Below the pieces are notes generated by a model. That model made no database searches. It worked only from the letters and a program-made list of their open reading frames with translations, and had not been told where the DNA came from. Below are positions 1 through 8,188 of a DNA stretch of 8,688 bases, piece by piece; the stretch's first letter is position 1, and each line of letters begins with the position of its first letter. The DNA is from Balneolales bacterium (GTDB lineage Bacteria; Bacteroidota; Rhodothermia; Balneolales; Natronogracilivirgulaceae): positions 1 through 8,688 of the forward strand of contig SKIC01000313.1 of the NCBI GenBank assembly GCA_007116685.1, given 5' to 3'. A program made the position numbers and the translations under genes.

Positions 1-2109
1 AACAACGATTAATGCACCAGGACCGGGCTCAAATAAATTGATATTTCTAACAGGGAAAGTGATATCTCCACCTTCTACTGGTACGATGTCATCAATGCTT
101 CTCAAGGCAAGTTTTGGATTACTGAATGAGAAACTCAGTACACCATAAACGGCATCAAATTCATTACCCTCTTTAACGTGAGCATTAAAGCCGGCAGGAA
201 TATTTGTAGTAGGGTTAATTGGGTTAACAGCAAGGTTTCCGCGAATTCTCAATGCCGCTACGTCTTCTGTATCACCTTGTGCAGCTATTGCCCACTCACC
301 GAAATCACTAGCAGGAGCGTCAGCTTGTGAAGTGAAAGCATAAACATCGTTTACTCTCACGAGCATACCATTATATTCAGCACCACGATTAGCAGTTCTA
401 ACAATATCAGATGGTGTAACAACAGGAATTAAATCCTCTACATCGTTACCAGAGCTTAATACTTCAATAGAACCTGAAGGAATAGTCAGGAAGTTATTGC
501 TAAATGAAGCTCCAACTACTGCGGAGGTAATTCTAACTCTGTCTCCTCTTGAGAGATTATCTGTTACTTCATTATTCACAATGAAAATACCACTCCAAGG
601 ATTGTTGCTGTCATGTATAACGATGAAACCATCTTCAACACCTGAAACTACAGTTGCCTCAATATCCATGTTGAACTCATCATCAAAGGCAGCTAATGGG
701 CTGGCATCTCTAACATCACCGGCAGTACGGTTAATTACTGCGATGTTGTCGATATCGCCATCAAGTACGAAGAAACGTAAGTCAACGGGCTCATCGAATT
801 CATCCGGATCACCATCGCGAAGTGAACCTGTAATATCAAGAGGAGTGCCATCAACATCAACAGTTGTGTTTGCTTCTATACGGAAAGTTACGCTAGTAAA
901 TTCAGGAAATGCAGGAAACGTAAAACGATATTCCATATTAGCTTCATTAACTACTTCCATTGGTGCAGTTACTGGTTCTTCTGCATTTGATGCTGAATAG
1001 ACAACATTAACAGAAGTCAAATCATCACCTTCATCAGCAGGTACAACTCTTACGTTGATTTCAACCTGATCGGTTGGGCTTGGCAGTGTAGAACTAATTG
1101 AATAATCAGCAAATGATGGTGGGAAACCAAGAATTTGTAAATCATTAGGCCATCCCTCTGGAGTTTCTCTGCTAGCATCTCCAAAAGAACCTCTCCAAAC
1201 CACACCATCATCCCACATAGCAAGGTTAAATGTAGTTTCTGGCCCGTCAATGTTATCAGGATCAAATCCATTTACTACCAAGAAGCCACTTGCTTCTACT
1301 ACAGCACCAGGTGCTGGTGGACGATATGGGCCATCTTCATCACGGCGGACATTATAGCCATCACGATAATTGTTTACCGATCTGTCATTACGGAAACGCA
1401 AGGAAGTATCTGTGGAATAAATATTTCCTTCTCCCTGACGAATGTAGAACCAAGGGCGACCTGTGTCGTTAATGCTGTTGTTAACAACAGTAGCTTGGTT
1501 GAATCGAACATAACGATTAACAAAGTTGGAATAATTCTCAAGAACTATCTCATATCCTGCTTCTGTTAATCTGTTCACCTCTTGCATATCAACAGTGATG
1601 GGCTCAAGTAATGGACGATATCGGGCAAAATCTTCGCTTTCTGTTGAACCAACAAAGTCAATTTCATCAACAGTCATCTGACCTGTGTTACCAAAAAATG
1701 TCAAACTACCGGTAACATCAATAATATCGCCTCTTTCAAGCCCTTCAAAAATTTCGAAAGTATCCTGTCCGGAGCCCTGTACAATCTGCATATACATACC
1801 TTCACGCCCTTCAGAGGCCGCGGTTGTATCTACCACAAAAACGTGAATTCTACCAATTTGAATAGGATCGGAATCACCAATTGGGTTAGCCAAACCAGAA
1901 TTTCTGGGATACCCAATAATTACAGCAGTAAATTCCACAAATTCTCCAACTAATGGATGATTTGGGATATCGTTTACCGAGTTTAGAGTACCTTCTGGAT
2001 ACGTGTTCAAATCGCGTAAGGTAACTCTTTGTTGAGCTTCAGCACTTAGAGTAGCGCCAAAACCTACTAAAAGAAGTACACAAAGAATTTTTCGTAACAT
2101 ATTATTCAT
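1..2109 (-). CDS. Secreted multi-domain protein with repeated OB-fold-like modules (C-terminus off the left edge)
   Basis: The minus-strand frame is open from the ATG at 2109 to base 1 (703 codons, no stop), so the C-terminus is missing. Residues 1-25 form a signal peptide (basic start, core LCVLLLVGFGATL, predicted cleavage AEA|QQ). The rest is beta-rich. OB-fold-like modules are seen at about 55-155, 197-280, 478-555 and 575-675, each with the pattern 'V.F.A.V' followed by 'RGD.I.VTG'. An Ig/FnIII-like stretch lies at about 335-450. Similar modules occur in secreted nucleases and surface proteins of Bacteroidota, but no catalytic motif is visible here. The gene starts 27 bp after the stop of the upstream gene, suggesting one operon. 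An in-frame ATG at 2100 is an alternative start; I prefer 2109 because the A-rich leader ends directly before it. A T9SS tail beyond the window is likely but not seen. Export is well supported; the function is unknown. Confidence 0.85.
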   Translation of the reverse strand, partial: MNNMLRKILCVLLLVGFGATLSAEAQQRVTLRDLNTYPEGTLNSVNDIPNHPLVGEFVEFTAVIIGYPRNSGLANPIGDSDPIQIGRIHVFVVDTTAASEGREGMYMQIVQGSGQDTFEIFEGLERGDIIDVTGSLTFFGNTGQMTVDEIDFVGSTESEDFARYRPLLEPITVDMQEVNRLTEAGYEIVLENYSNFVNRYVRFNQATVVNNSINDTGRPWFYIRQGEGNIYSTDTSLRFRNDRSVNNYRDGYNVRRDEDGPYRPPAPGAVVEASGFLVVNGFDPDNIDGPETTFNLAMWDDGVVWRGSFGDASRETPEGWPNDLQILGFPPSFADYSISSTLPSPTDQVEINVRVVPADEGDDLTSVNVVYSASNAEEPVTAPMEVVNEANMEYRFTFPAFPEFTSVTFRIEANTTVDVDGTPLDITGSLRDGDPDEFDEPVDLRFFVLDGDIDNIAVINRTAGDVRDASPLAAFDDEFNMDIEATVVSGVEDGFIVIHDSNNPWSGIFIVNNEVTDNLSRGDRVRITSAVVGASFSNNFLTIPSGSIEVLSSGNDVEDLIPVVTPSDIVRTANRGAEYNGMLVRVNDVYAFTSQADAPASDFGEWAIAAQGDTEDVAALRIRGNLAVNPINPTTNIPAGFNAHVKEGNEFDAVYGVLSFSFSNPKLALRSIDDIVPVEGGDITFPVRNINLFEPGPGALIVV

Positions 2110-2128
2110 GTTTGTTTTGTTTTGGTTA
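2110..2128 (-). promoter_or_regulatory. A-rich translation leader without Shine-Dalgarno
   Basis: Read on the minus strand, the bases just before the ATG at 2109 are CCAAAACAAAACAAAC, an A-rich tract with a five-base period and no GGAGG-like element. Bacteroidota commonly start translation without a Shine-Dalgarno sequence and favour A-rich leaders, which supports 2109 over 2100 as the start. The role is inferred from position and composition only. Confidence 0.4.
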
Positions 2129-2136
2129 GTAATAAA

Positions 2137-4239
2137 TTACTTGATCACGGCAAATTTGCCTGTTTGAATCGCACCGGAATCTAAATCTTTAACACTAAAG
2201 AGATAGAGACCTGTAGCTAAATTTTGATTTGCTTCGGAAAGCAAGTCCCAGGAATGCTCACCACCTGATTGAATTCTATTATTATCGCTAAAGTCGTTAA
2301 ACCATCTAGTTGAGCCTATATAAGTAGAGGCATCATGGCTGAGATTAGCAACAGTTTCTCCAGCGAGTGTATAGATTCTAATTTCTGCTCTGGCAGGCAA
2401 ATTATAGAAGTTTAATTTTCTGGTGAAGGGAGTTCCTCCGTCCCAGGCAGCATTTACACGATAAGGGTTAGGGTAAACACCAACTTTTAAATCACCACTT
2501 TCGAAATCCTCATTAACCGGAGTTCCCGGGAAAACACGCACGGCATTAGCTGTTCTGGAAGATTCAAGGCTTTCAACGCCATCATCTCCTCTGTCAAATG
2601 CAGTTACCGAAAACTCGTATTGCCATCCGCTCAACAAACCATCAACTTCAAATCGGTACCAATACTCTGTATCGTCATCCGGGAAAGTGATGGGCTCAAC
2701 CAAGCGGACTTCATCAAAACCGGTATTAAAACCTACATCATTACCAGGAATATCCCATTCTCTGATTAATTGCGGAACGGATGCAGTAATACCACCGGCT
2801 AAATCAGCACCAAGCTGAGAGCGATACACTCGGTAACCTTCAAAATCCATCTCGCCACTAATTGGATCAACACTAAATTCAGATTCCTGATCCCAGTATA
2901 AAACTGCGCGACCAGCCTCCAGTTCAACTCGTAATTGAGGAACTGCAGGAGGTTCTGGTACAAGAAATCGTGTTCTCTGACCATCTTCATCAACCTGACC
3001 CTCAAATATTCGGTAAGCCCAGTCGATATTTTCAATTAATGGTTGTCGGTTGAAATCAGTATCGATAGTTGGGTTAAACTGAATAGGTAATTGGTTTCTG
3101 TTTTGCTCTGGCATCAAAGAGGCAACAAAAGCTATATATATAGTAACAGTTTCGCCGGGTTCAACTGTTGGATAAGGGCCAATTTTGTTCAACTGAATGA
3201 AATTACCGTCTTCATTTCGTCCGCCATCACGAAGAGTTAGAGCGTTTTGTTGATAAGGGAAAACCTCCTCTAATCGCTGATATCTCTGTAAGTCATCGTT
3301 TGGACGAACAAAATCACCGAGTCCCGCTGAAAATGACCAATACGAAGGCCCTACTCTAGGTACATCTAAACCTACGGCTTCAACCTGATCTGCATAACGA
3401 GGGTGAAATTCAACACCACGATATTCTGAACCTAAGATTACAGTAGCACCATAGGTATTTGTTCTAGGTAGGTCATTTGAACCGGCATCAAAAACGTATA
3501 GAGCAGCCAAACTGTCTATGTATTGCGTACCACCTTTATTAAAGAAGGCCCCTCCGGTTTCCAGCGTGGTATTAATGTTTCTAACAACCAAATCTGAGTA
3601 AACTCCAAAATAAACTTGCTCCCAAGTCACACCACTTTCCGGATTACCATCCCCTATGTGTATGTGTGAATTATTGGTGATATCGTATTTAACTATTGTT
3701 AAAGCCTCAGAAAAACCGAAATTCCAGTTATATGATGTCATTCTAACATCTGCATAAATAGGTTGTTCGTGAGCAGATATTGGTGTGTTTCCAATAATGG
3801 TGTTACGATCCGTAAACTCAGTAATTAAGTCCTGATGTGAAATTGCCTGAGGACTAAAAAATGGGGAATTAGGTAAAGAAGAGATTTCCAGAAAACCGGC
3901 ATCAGCAGTAAACTCAAATCCTGCTTTACCTAGCGCATATCCTGCACCGTCAGTAATTGCAGAGCTGGAAACGGTAGTAGCTCCGTCATATATGGCACCG
4001 ATCCAAATTCCGGCCTCAAACAAGTGTTCTGTTCCTGAACCGGAAGGATATTGCATACTCTCTGGCCCGGAGGGGTTGTTACGAACGTTTGGTGTTCCAA
4101 TAGTACCGTAGTTGGTGAAGGCTATACCCAAATTACTAACGTCAACCACTCTTCGCTCAAAAGGAATCTGCGCTTGGGTGAGCGTGGGTAAAAGGAAAGC
4201 AAAAATTAAAATATAAAGTGTCGGTAGCCGATGTTTCAT
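2137..4239 (-). CDS. Secreted T9SS-sorted protein of unknown function with FnIII-like domain
   Basis: The protein is complete at 700 residues. Residues 1-23 form a signal peptide (core LYILIFAFLLPTL, predicted cleavage TQA|QIPF). Residues 30-425 are a large beta-rich region with the segments VSNLGIAFTNYGTIG and HLFEAGIWIGA. I recall these from uncharacterised exported proteins across Rhodothermota, Ignavibacteriota and relatives, but no enzyme motif is evident. Residues 430-565 resemble a FnIII module (VLYWD, EGYRVYRS, YEFSVTAFDRG). Residues 585-700 are a C-terminal sorting domain with VYPNPYR, IRIYTLAGETVANL, GLYLFSV and terminal GKFAVIK. This tail is longer than the common NYPNPFNP type. 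Type IX secretion would export the protein and anchor or release it at the surface. It is first in transcription order of a two-gene unit. No Cys was noticed. Export is well supported; the function is not. Confidence 0.9.
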   Translation of the reverse strand: MKHRLPTLYILIFAFLLPTLTQAQIPFERRVVDVSNLGIAFTNYGTIGTPNVRNNPSGPESMQYPSGSGTEHLFEAGIWIGAIYDGATTVSSSAITDGAGYALGKAGFEFTADAGFLEISSLPNSPFFSPQAISHQDLITEFTDRNTIIGNTPISAHEQPIYADVRMTSYNWNFGFSEALTIVKYDITNNSHIHIGDGNPESGVTWEQVYFGVYSDLVVRNINTTLETGGAFFNKGGTQYIDSLAALYVFDAGSNDLPRTNTYGATVILGSEYRGVEFHPRYADQVEAVGLDVPRVGPSYWSFSAGLGDFVRPNDDLQRYQRLEEVFPYQQNALTLRDGGRNEDGNFIQLNKIGPYPTVEPGETVTIYIAFVASLMPEQNRNQLPIQFNPTIDTDFNRQPLIENIDWAYRIFEGQVDEDGQRTRFLVPEPPAVPQLRVELEAGRAVLYWDQESEFSVDPISGEMDFEGYRVYRSQLGADLAGGITASVPQLIREWDIPGNDVGFNTGFDEVRLVEPITFPDDDTEYWYRFEVDGLLSGWQYEFSVTAFDRGDDGVESLESSRTANAVRVFPGTPVNEDFESGDLKVGVYPNPYRVNAAWDGGTPFTRKLNFYNLPARAEIRIYTLAGETVANLSHDASTYIGSTRWFNDFSDNNRIQSGGEHSWDLLSEANQNLATGLYLFSVKDLDSGAIQTGKFAVIK

Positions 4240-4400
4240 GTACTGAGATTTAAAAAACTCTTTTATGTTTGCGTTGCTAAGGTATCAGAAATTGACAGTA
4301 AAATGAAGAGAGATGTTCTCAAATTCCCACAATTTTACATTAGCGTAATATATACAGCTCAGGAATTGTGATATCAAATACGTTCTATTTTATTGAGTTA

Positions 4401-4441
4401 CAAGTATATCCAATAAGTATATGTCACGTTTTTGATACTTG
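4401..4441. repeat. Short direct and inverted repeat cluster
   Basis: AAGTATAT occurs at 4402-4409 and again at 4415-4422, a 13-bp period. CAAGTAT at 4401-4407 is mirrored by its reverse complement ATACTTG at 4435-4441. Three related half-sites in about 40 bp between divergent genes could be a regulator binding cluster. Chance is a real alternative in such AT-rich DNA. Confidence 0.35.
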
Positions 4442-4465
4442 AGCAGTAACATAAGTTCCGATAAT

Positions 4466-4488
4466 TTGCAAAGAATTGCAAAGCGCTT
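4466..4488. repeat. TTGCAAAG tandem pair next to an AAGCGCTT palindrome
   Basis: TTGCAAAG is present at 4466-4473 and 4476-4483, spaced exactly 10 bp, about one helical turn. The first copy is part of the palindrome TTTGCAAA (4465-4472), and the second runs into the palindrome AAGCGCTT (4481-4488). LacI-type operators often have a central CG flanked by such A/T arms, so an operator is possible. No regulator gene is visible nearby. Confidence 0.35.
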
Positions 4489-4644
4489 CCAATGAAATAT
4501 AATATGTGTATCTTAATTAAACTTTTGGACGAGTGGTTAACATTATCATAATTTGTACCATCCCCATATTAAAGAGTAATTTCTGACTGTAGAATTTTTC
4601 AAAGTGAGCAATTCTCTGTTTTCACACAACCAAGTTCTAATACA

Positions 4645-7600
4645 ATGCGATCATTTCTCTCATTTCGAAGTGTAGCCCAATTATTGGCTACCACCCTCCT
4701 CTTTTCTTTTATCATAAATATTGCTGTTACTCAGCAATTATATGCTCAGGAAACCATCATCCAATATTTAATGGAAGATGGTAGTGAGTCCTTAGCTCCC
4801 ATTGATCCCGCAATTGGTATCACCGGAACCAATGCTGACTTTTCCGATGGAGCAACTGTTTGGGGAAGTGCGCAAGCTACAAGTTGGACTCGCCCATTAC
4901 CGTATTTCCAAGGTAATGCTGGATGGGCAGCATCAAGTGCTAACGACGGAAAGCACCTTTCTTTTACAATTAGCACTACTTCTGCATCCGCATTTACTCT
5001 ATCCAACATCTCTATTGAAGATAGAGCAACAAATGCCGGCCCTTCCGCAATGACTGTTACCATAAATGGGATTTCTGTTTTTGAGAGCAATGTTGCGGCA
5101 AACGATACACGCTTAAATGATATAGATTTAACGTCCTTCAGCCAGTTGCAGAACATTGAAAACGCCGAAGTAAAAATTATTGGCTGGGATAATGGAAGCA
5201 GAAGTACAACCGGCGGTGGTCAATGGAGGTTAAATGGTATTCAGGTAGCTGGTGAAGTAATTGAGGATACCGAGGTAAACCCTGCGCTTACTGTTAGAAT
5301 TGACGGCGAAGACGTAGTAAATGGAGATTCTTATCAATTTCCGTTAATTACACCGGGAAATGAAGCTACTACGCAAGTAACTCTCAGAAATCGTGGGGAT
5401 GAGGATTTAGTGATTTCCGGATTTTCTATCACAGGAAATGGTTTTTCCTCAAACGATGATTTTCAAGTTACTCTTGGAACTCTGGAATCAAGAAATTTCA
5501 CTTTGAGATTCAGCAACAATAATCCTGGTACCTATGCGGGTGGGCTCACACTACAAACTAATGACCCGGATAATCAAACATTCATTTTGAACCTTCAGGG
5601 TGAAGTCCTTGACACTTCGCAGCCTATTCCAATTTCTGAAGCCAGAAATCTACCCGCAGGTACACTAGTTACCGTTGCCGGTTGGGTTACTGTTACCGAT
5701 GAATTCAGAGGTCCGGTTTACTTTCAGGATGAAACTGCCGGTATTGCCTGGTACAATGGAAATTTGATGCGAGAAAACTGGGATTTAGATATCCAACATG
5801 GTGACTCTCTAGTAGTAACAGGAGAAATTGGCAGTTTCCACCAGTTGTTGCAAATCGTGAATGACGTCTCTCATAGTGTGTATCCTGAAGGAAACAGAAC
5901 GCTATCTCCTGAAATCATTACGCTATCTCAATTAAACAGTGGCGCTTTTGAGTCTCAATTCGTTTCAATTCGAAATTTCACCTTCAGTGATACCGGCGTA
6001 TTTAATGGAGGTACAAACTACACCATCAATGATGGGACAAACGGTCAACTTCGTGTAGATAACTTTACTGATATTGCAGGAGCACCCATTCCTTCCGGTG
6101 CTGCAAATGCGACAGGTGTTGCCGGTAGATTCAATACCACTCACCAACTTCTGCCACGCAGCAGAACGGATATCCGCGAAGCTAGCGACGGTCCAATCAT
6201 TTTAACGGCACCTCCTTTTGAAACCGGAGCAACAGCCGAATCCATTACATTTTCCTGGGAAACCGAATTAGATGGTCATTCCGAAGTTTGCTATGGATTA
6301 ACTCGCCAATTGGAAATTGGTTGTGTCTCAAATCCTGCATCAACGAATTCTCATGAAGTAACCATTTCAGGACTGCAAGCCGCAACTACTTATAAAGTGC
6401 AATTGCGATCTGCTATCGAAACTGATACCAGTGCAACTAATATCGTATTGTCTAGCACAGGTTCACCACAAGGTAATACCGGACAAATTTTGAGCTACTT
6501 CAATCGTCACGTAGATCATTCTTTGGCTACAATTCAGGAAGCAGCACAAAATATAAACTTTGCACAACAGCTAATCAGCAGAATTGATGCCGCTGAGCGA
6601 AATGCCGTATTTGCCTTCTATAATATTAGTGGTGATCCGGGCGATGATATTGCAAGTGCAATTTTGAGTGCTCACAACAGAGGTGTGGATATTCGCGTGA
6701 TAATTAGTAATCACACAGGTAATCCGAATGCCATTCATGATCGATTAGTAAATAATGGTGTAAAATCTGCTCGGGCAACAAGTAGTGAGCAAATGCATAA
6801 CAAATTCGCCATTTTCGATTATGATCACACAGATCCTTCCAGAGCATGGGTAGTAACCAGTTCATGGAATGCCACTCAGGATGGTACTATCAATCAATAT
6901 CAGAATATGTTAAATATTCAGGATGTTGCTTTGGCAAGAGCTTATGTTCGGGAGTTTAACCAAATGTGGGGTGCCGAATCCGGTGATTTTAATGCTTCAA
7001 ATGCACGTTTTAGCTCAAATAAAGAAGTAGTAAACGCCTCCGTATTTTTCATTGGGGATGACAACACAAAAGTTGAATTATATTTCAGCCCACAAGCAAA
7101 CACGGAGGCACAAATCAACCGAGCTTTGAGTAGCGCTCAGCACAGTATCAATCTTGGCTTGAATCTTATTACAAGACGTCCTATATCGAATACTATGCTC
7201 GCCCGCTTTAATCAGGGAGTAACGGTAAGAGGTGTTGTGGGTGATGTGAATGTTACCGGTAGTGATTTCGAATATTTGCAAGGTTGGGCTGATGTCCACC
7301 ACTTCCAAACCAGTACACACGGTGGTTTATTACACCATAAATATGCTATCGTTGATGGCGAGAATGACCGTTGGGATTCGAAAGTAATCACCGGCTCGCA
7401 TAACTGGTCAAACAATGCAAATACAAGAAATGACGAGAATACGCTGATTGTTCACAATTCCAGAGTAGCGAATGAGTTTATTCAGGAATTTGGAGAGCGA
7501 TACAAACAAGCCGGTGGTGAAGATGAAATCATAGTAGATGCAAACCCTATTGCGCTTCTCTCCCCTGCTAATGGCGCTTCTGATGTTAGTCTCACTCCAA

Positions 7601-8121
7601 CCTTGGTATGGGAAAGCTCTGTTGATGACGGTACGTTTTCATTTCGTGTATCGGAAAACAGCAATTTTGACCAGGTTGTGTATCAGGCTTCTAATCTGAA
7701 TTCTATGGAGTACACTTTAAGCAGCGAGCTTGATGTGAATACTACCTACTACTGGCAAGTACGCGGAACATTCAATGGCGAAACCAGCGACTGGACTAGC
7801 CCTTTTAGTTTCACTACATCATCCACGGCTTCTACAGACGATGATCGTCCTTATGTTTATGAGTTATCACAGAATTACCCAAATCCATTCAATCCTGTAA
7901 CTACCATTTCTTATGAGCTTGCTTCAAATAGCACCGTAAGTATAGTGGTTTACGACATTACCGGACGAACTGTGGCAACTCTGGTTGATAATCAACAATT
8001 ACAAAGCGGACGTCATCAGGTATTCTTTGATGGAAGAAGCCTGGCAAGCGGCTTGTATATCTACCGTATGCAAACCAGCAGTGGTCAAAATCTCACTCGC
8101 AAAATGATGCTGGTGAAATAG
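4645..8121 (+). CDS. Secreted T9SS-sorted phospholipase D-like (two-HKD) mosaic protein, putative extracellular nuclease or phospholipase
   Basis: The protein is complete at 1158 residues. In order: signal peptide 1-34 (predicted cleavage LYA|QE); beta-sandwich about 50-205; Ig-like choice-of-anchor domain 212-322; OB-fold-like region 333-510; FnIII 516-605; PLD domain about 612-955; FnIII-like 967-1058; T9SS type A sorting domain 1069-1158 (NYPNPFNP, VYDITGRTVATL, SGLYIYRM, terminal KMMLVK). The PLD domain has two HxKx4D motifs, H718/K720/D725 and H897/K899/D904. The second is followed by canonical GSHNWS (917-922), the first by SSWN (739-742). In this superfamily the two histidines work together on phosphodiester bonds, the first attacking and forming a phospho-enzyme. 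The substrate could be DNA or phospholipid; the OB-like region and FnIII fusions favour an extracellular nuclease, by inference. The only two Cys found, C549 and C560 in the first FnIII, may form a disulfide. A terminator follows closely, so it is probably monocistronic. Confidence 0.92.
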   Translation: MRSFLSFRSVAQLLATTLLFSFIINIAVTQQLYAQETIIQYLMEDGSESLAPIDPAIGITGTNADFSDGATVWGSAQATSWTRPLPYFQGNAGWAASSANDGKHLSFTISTTSASAFTLSNISIEDRATNAGPSAMTVTINGISVFESNVAANDTRLNDIDLTSFSQLQNIENAEVKIIGWDNGSRSTTGGGQWRLNGIQVAGEVIEDTEVNPALTVRIDGEDVVNGDSYQFPLITPGNEATTQVTLRNRGDEDLVISGFSITGNGFSSNDDFQVTLGTLESRNFTLRFSNNNPGTYAGGLTLQTNDPDNQTFILNLQGEVLDTSQPIPISEARNLPAGTLVTVAGWVTVTDEFRGPVYFQDETAGIAWYNGNLMRENWDLDIQHGDSLVVTGEIGSFHQLLQIVNDVSHSVYPEGNRTLSPEIITLSQLNSGAFESQFVSIRNFTFSDTGVFNGGTNYTINDGTNGQLRVDNFTDIAGAPIPSGAANATGVAGRFNTTHQLLPRSRTDIREASDGPIILTAPPFETGATAESITFSWETELDGHSEVCYGLTRQLEIGCVSNPASTNSHEVTISGLQAATTYKVQLRSAIETDTSATNIVLSSTGSPQGNTGQILSYFNRHVDHSLATIQEAAQNINFAQQLISRIDAAERNAVFAFYNISGDPGDDIASAILSAHNRGVDIRVIISNHTGNPNAIHDRLVNNGVKSARATSSEQMHNKFAIFDYDHTDPSRAWVVTSSWNATQDGTINQYQNMLNIQDVALARAYVREFNQMWGAESGDFNASNARFSSNKEVVNASVFFIGDDNTKVELYFSPQANTEAQINRALSSAQHSINLGLNLITRRPISNTMLARFNQGVTVRGVVGDVNVTGSDFEYLQGWADVHHFQTSTHGGLLHHKYAIVDGENDRWDSKVITGSHNWSNNANTRNDENTLIVHNSRVANEFIQEFGERYKQAGGEDEIIVDANPIALLSPANGASDVSLTPTLVWESSVDDGTFSFRVSENSNFDQVVYQASNLNSMEYTLSSELDVNTTYYWQVRGTFNGETSDWTSPFSFTTSSTASTDDDRPYVYELSQNYPNPFNPVTTISYELASNSTVSIVVYDITGRTVATLVDNQQLQSGRHQVFFDGRSLASGLYIYRMQTSSGQNLTRKMMLVK

Positions 8122-8150
8122 ATTTAATTAATTTATGCCACCATTTACTG

Positions 8151-8188
8151 AGCCTTGGGGAATGAAAATTCTTCAAGGCTTTTTTATT
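8151..8188 (+). terminator. Rho-independent terminator of the PLD-like gene
   Basis: Bases 8151-8163 pair with 8168-8180 in a 13-bp stem containing two G-U pairs and no mismatches. A GAAA tetraloop (8164-8167) closes it, and a run of six T (8180-8185) follows. It lies 29 bases after the stop at 8119-8121, in the right place and orientation to end that transcript. There is no matching T-run for the minus strand. Confidence 0.92.

Larger units (their letters stand above)
4240..4644. promoter_or_regulatory. Divergent AT-rich intergenic region between two T9SS-cargo genes
   Basis: This 405-bp gap separates the divergent starts at 4239 (minus) and 4645 (plus), so it must hold both promoters. No gene of convincing length lies in it. 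For the plus gene the best Bacteroidota-like candidate is TTTG at 4524-4527, then 21 bases, then TAATTTG at 4549-4555. That is one T short of the TAnnTTTG consensus and would leave a leader of roughly 80 bases. For the minus gene only a one-mismatch box (TAAAATTG, 4337 down to 4330) without a clear -33 partner was found. Short repeats at 4401-4441 and 4466-4488 may be regulator sites. A 6-bp inverted pair, AGAATT (4591-4596) and AATTCT (4610-4615), is weak. Confidence 0.5.

Noticed and set aside
497..1000. Plus-strand open frame of 167 codons
   Set aside because: It lies wholly antisense to the long secreted-protein frame, which has a signal peptide and coherent domains. Its own translation is a low-complexity Ser/Thr-rich string with no family signature.
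1050..1472. Short open frames on both strands inside the multi-OB gene (1050-1271 minus and 1290-1472 plus)
   Set aside because: They overlap a continuous 703-codon coding frame in other frames and encode no recognisable protein.
4264..4271. TATGTTTG, an exact TAnnTTTG box on the plus strand
   Set aside because: It has no -33 partner at the usual distance and lies over 370 bases before the plus gene, immediately upstream of the oppositely oriented gene. It is probably a chance match.
4303..4371. 22-codon plus-strand open frame in the divergent spacer
   Set aside because: It is short, has no ribosome-binding or promoter context, and its peptide has no recognisable feature. Chance is sufficient.
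4746..5156. Minus-strand 136-codon open frame and plus-strand 83-codon frame at 4802-5053
   Set aside because: Both overlap the N-terminal beta-sandwich of the PLD-like gene, which is coherent across this region. They look like frame shadows.
7078..7664. Three minus-strand open frames antisense to the second HKD half and following FnIII
   Set aside because: The sense strand encodes a diagnostic HxKx4D motif and FnIII. The antisense products have no signature or plausible start context.
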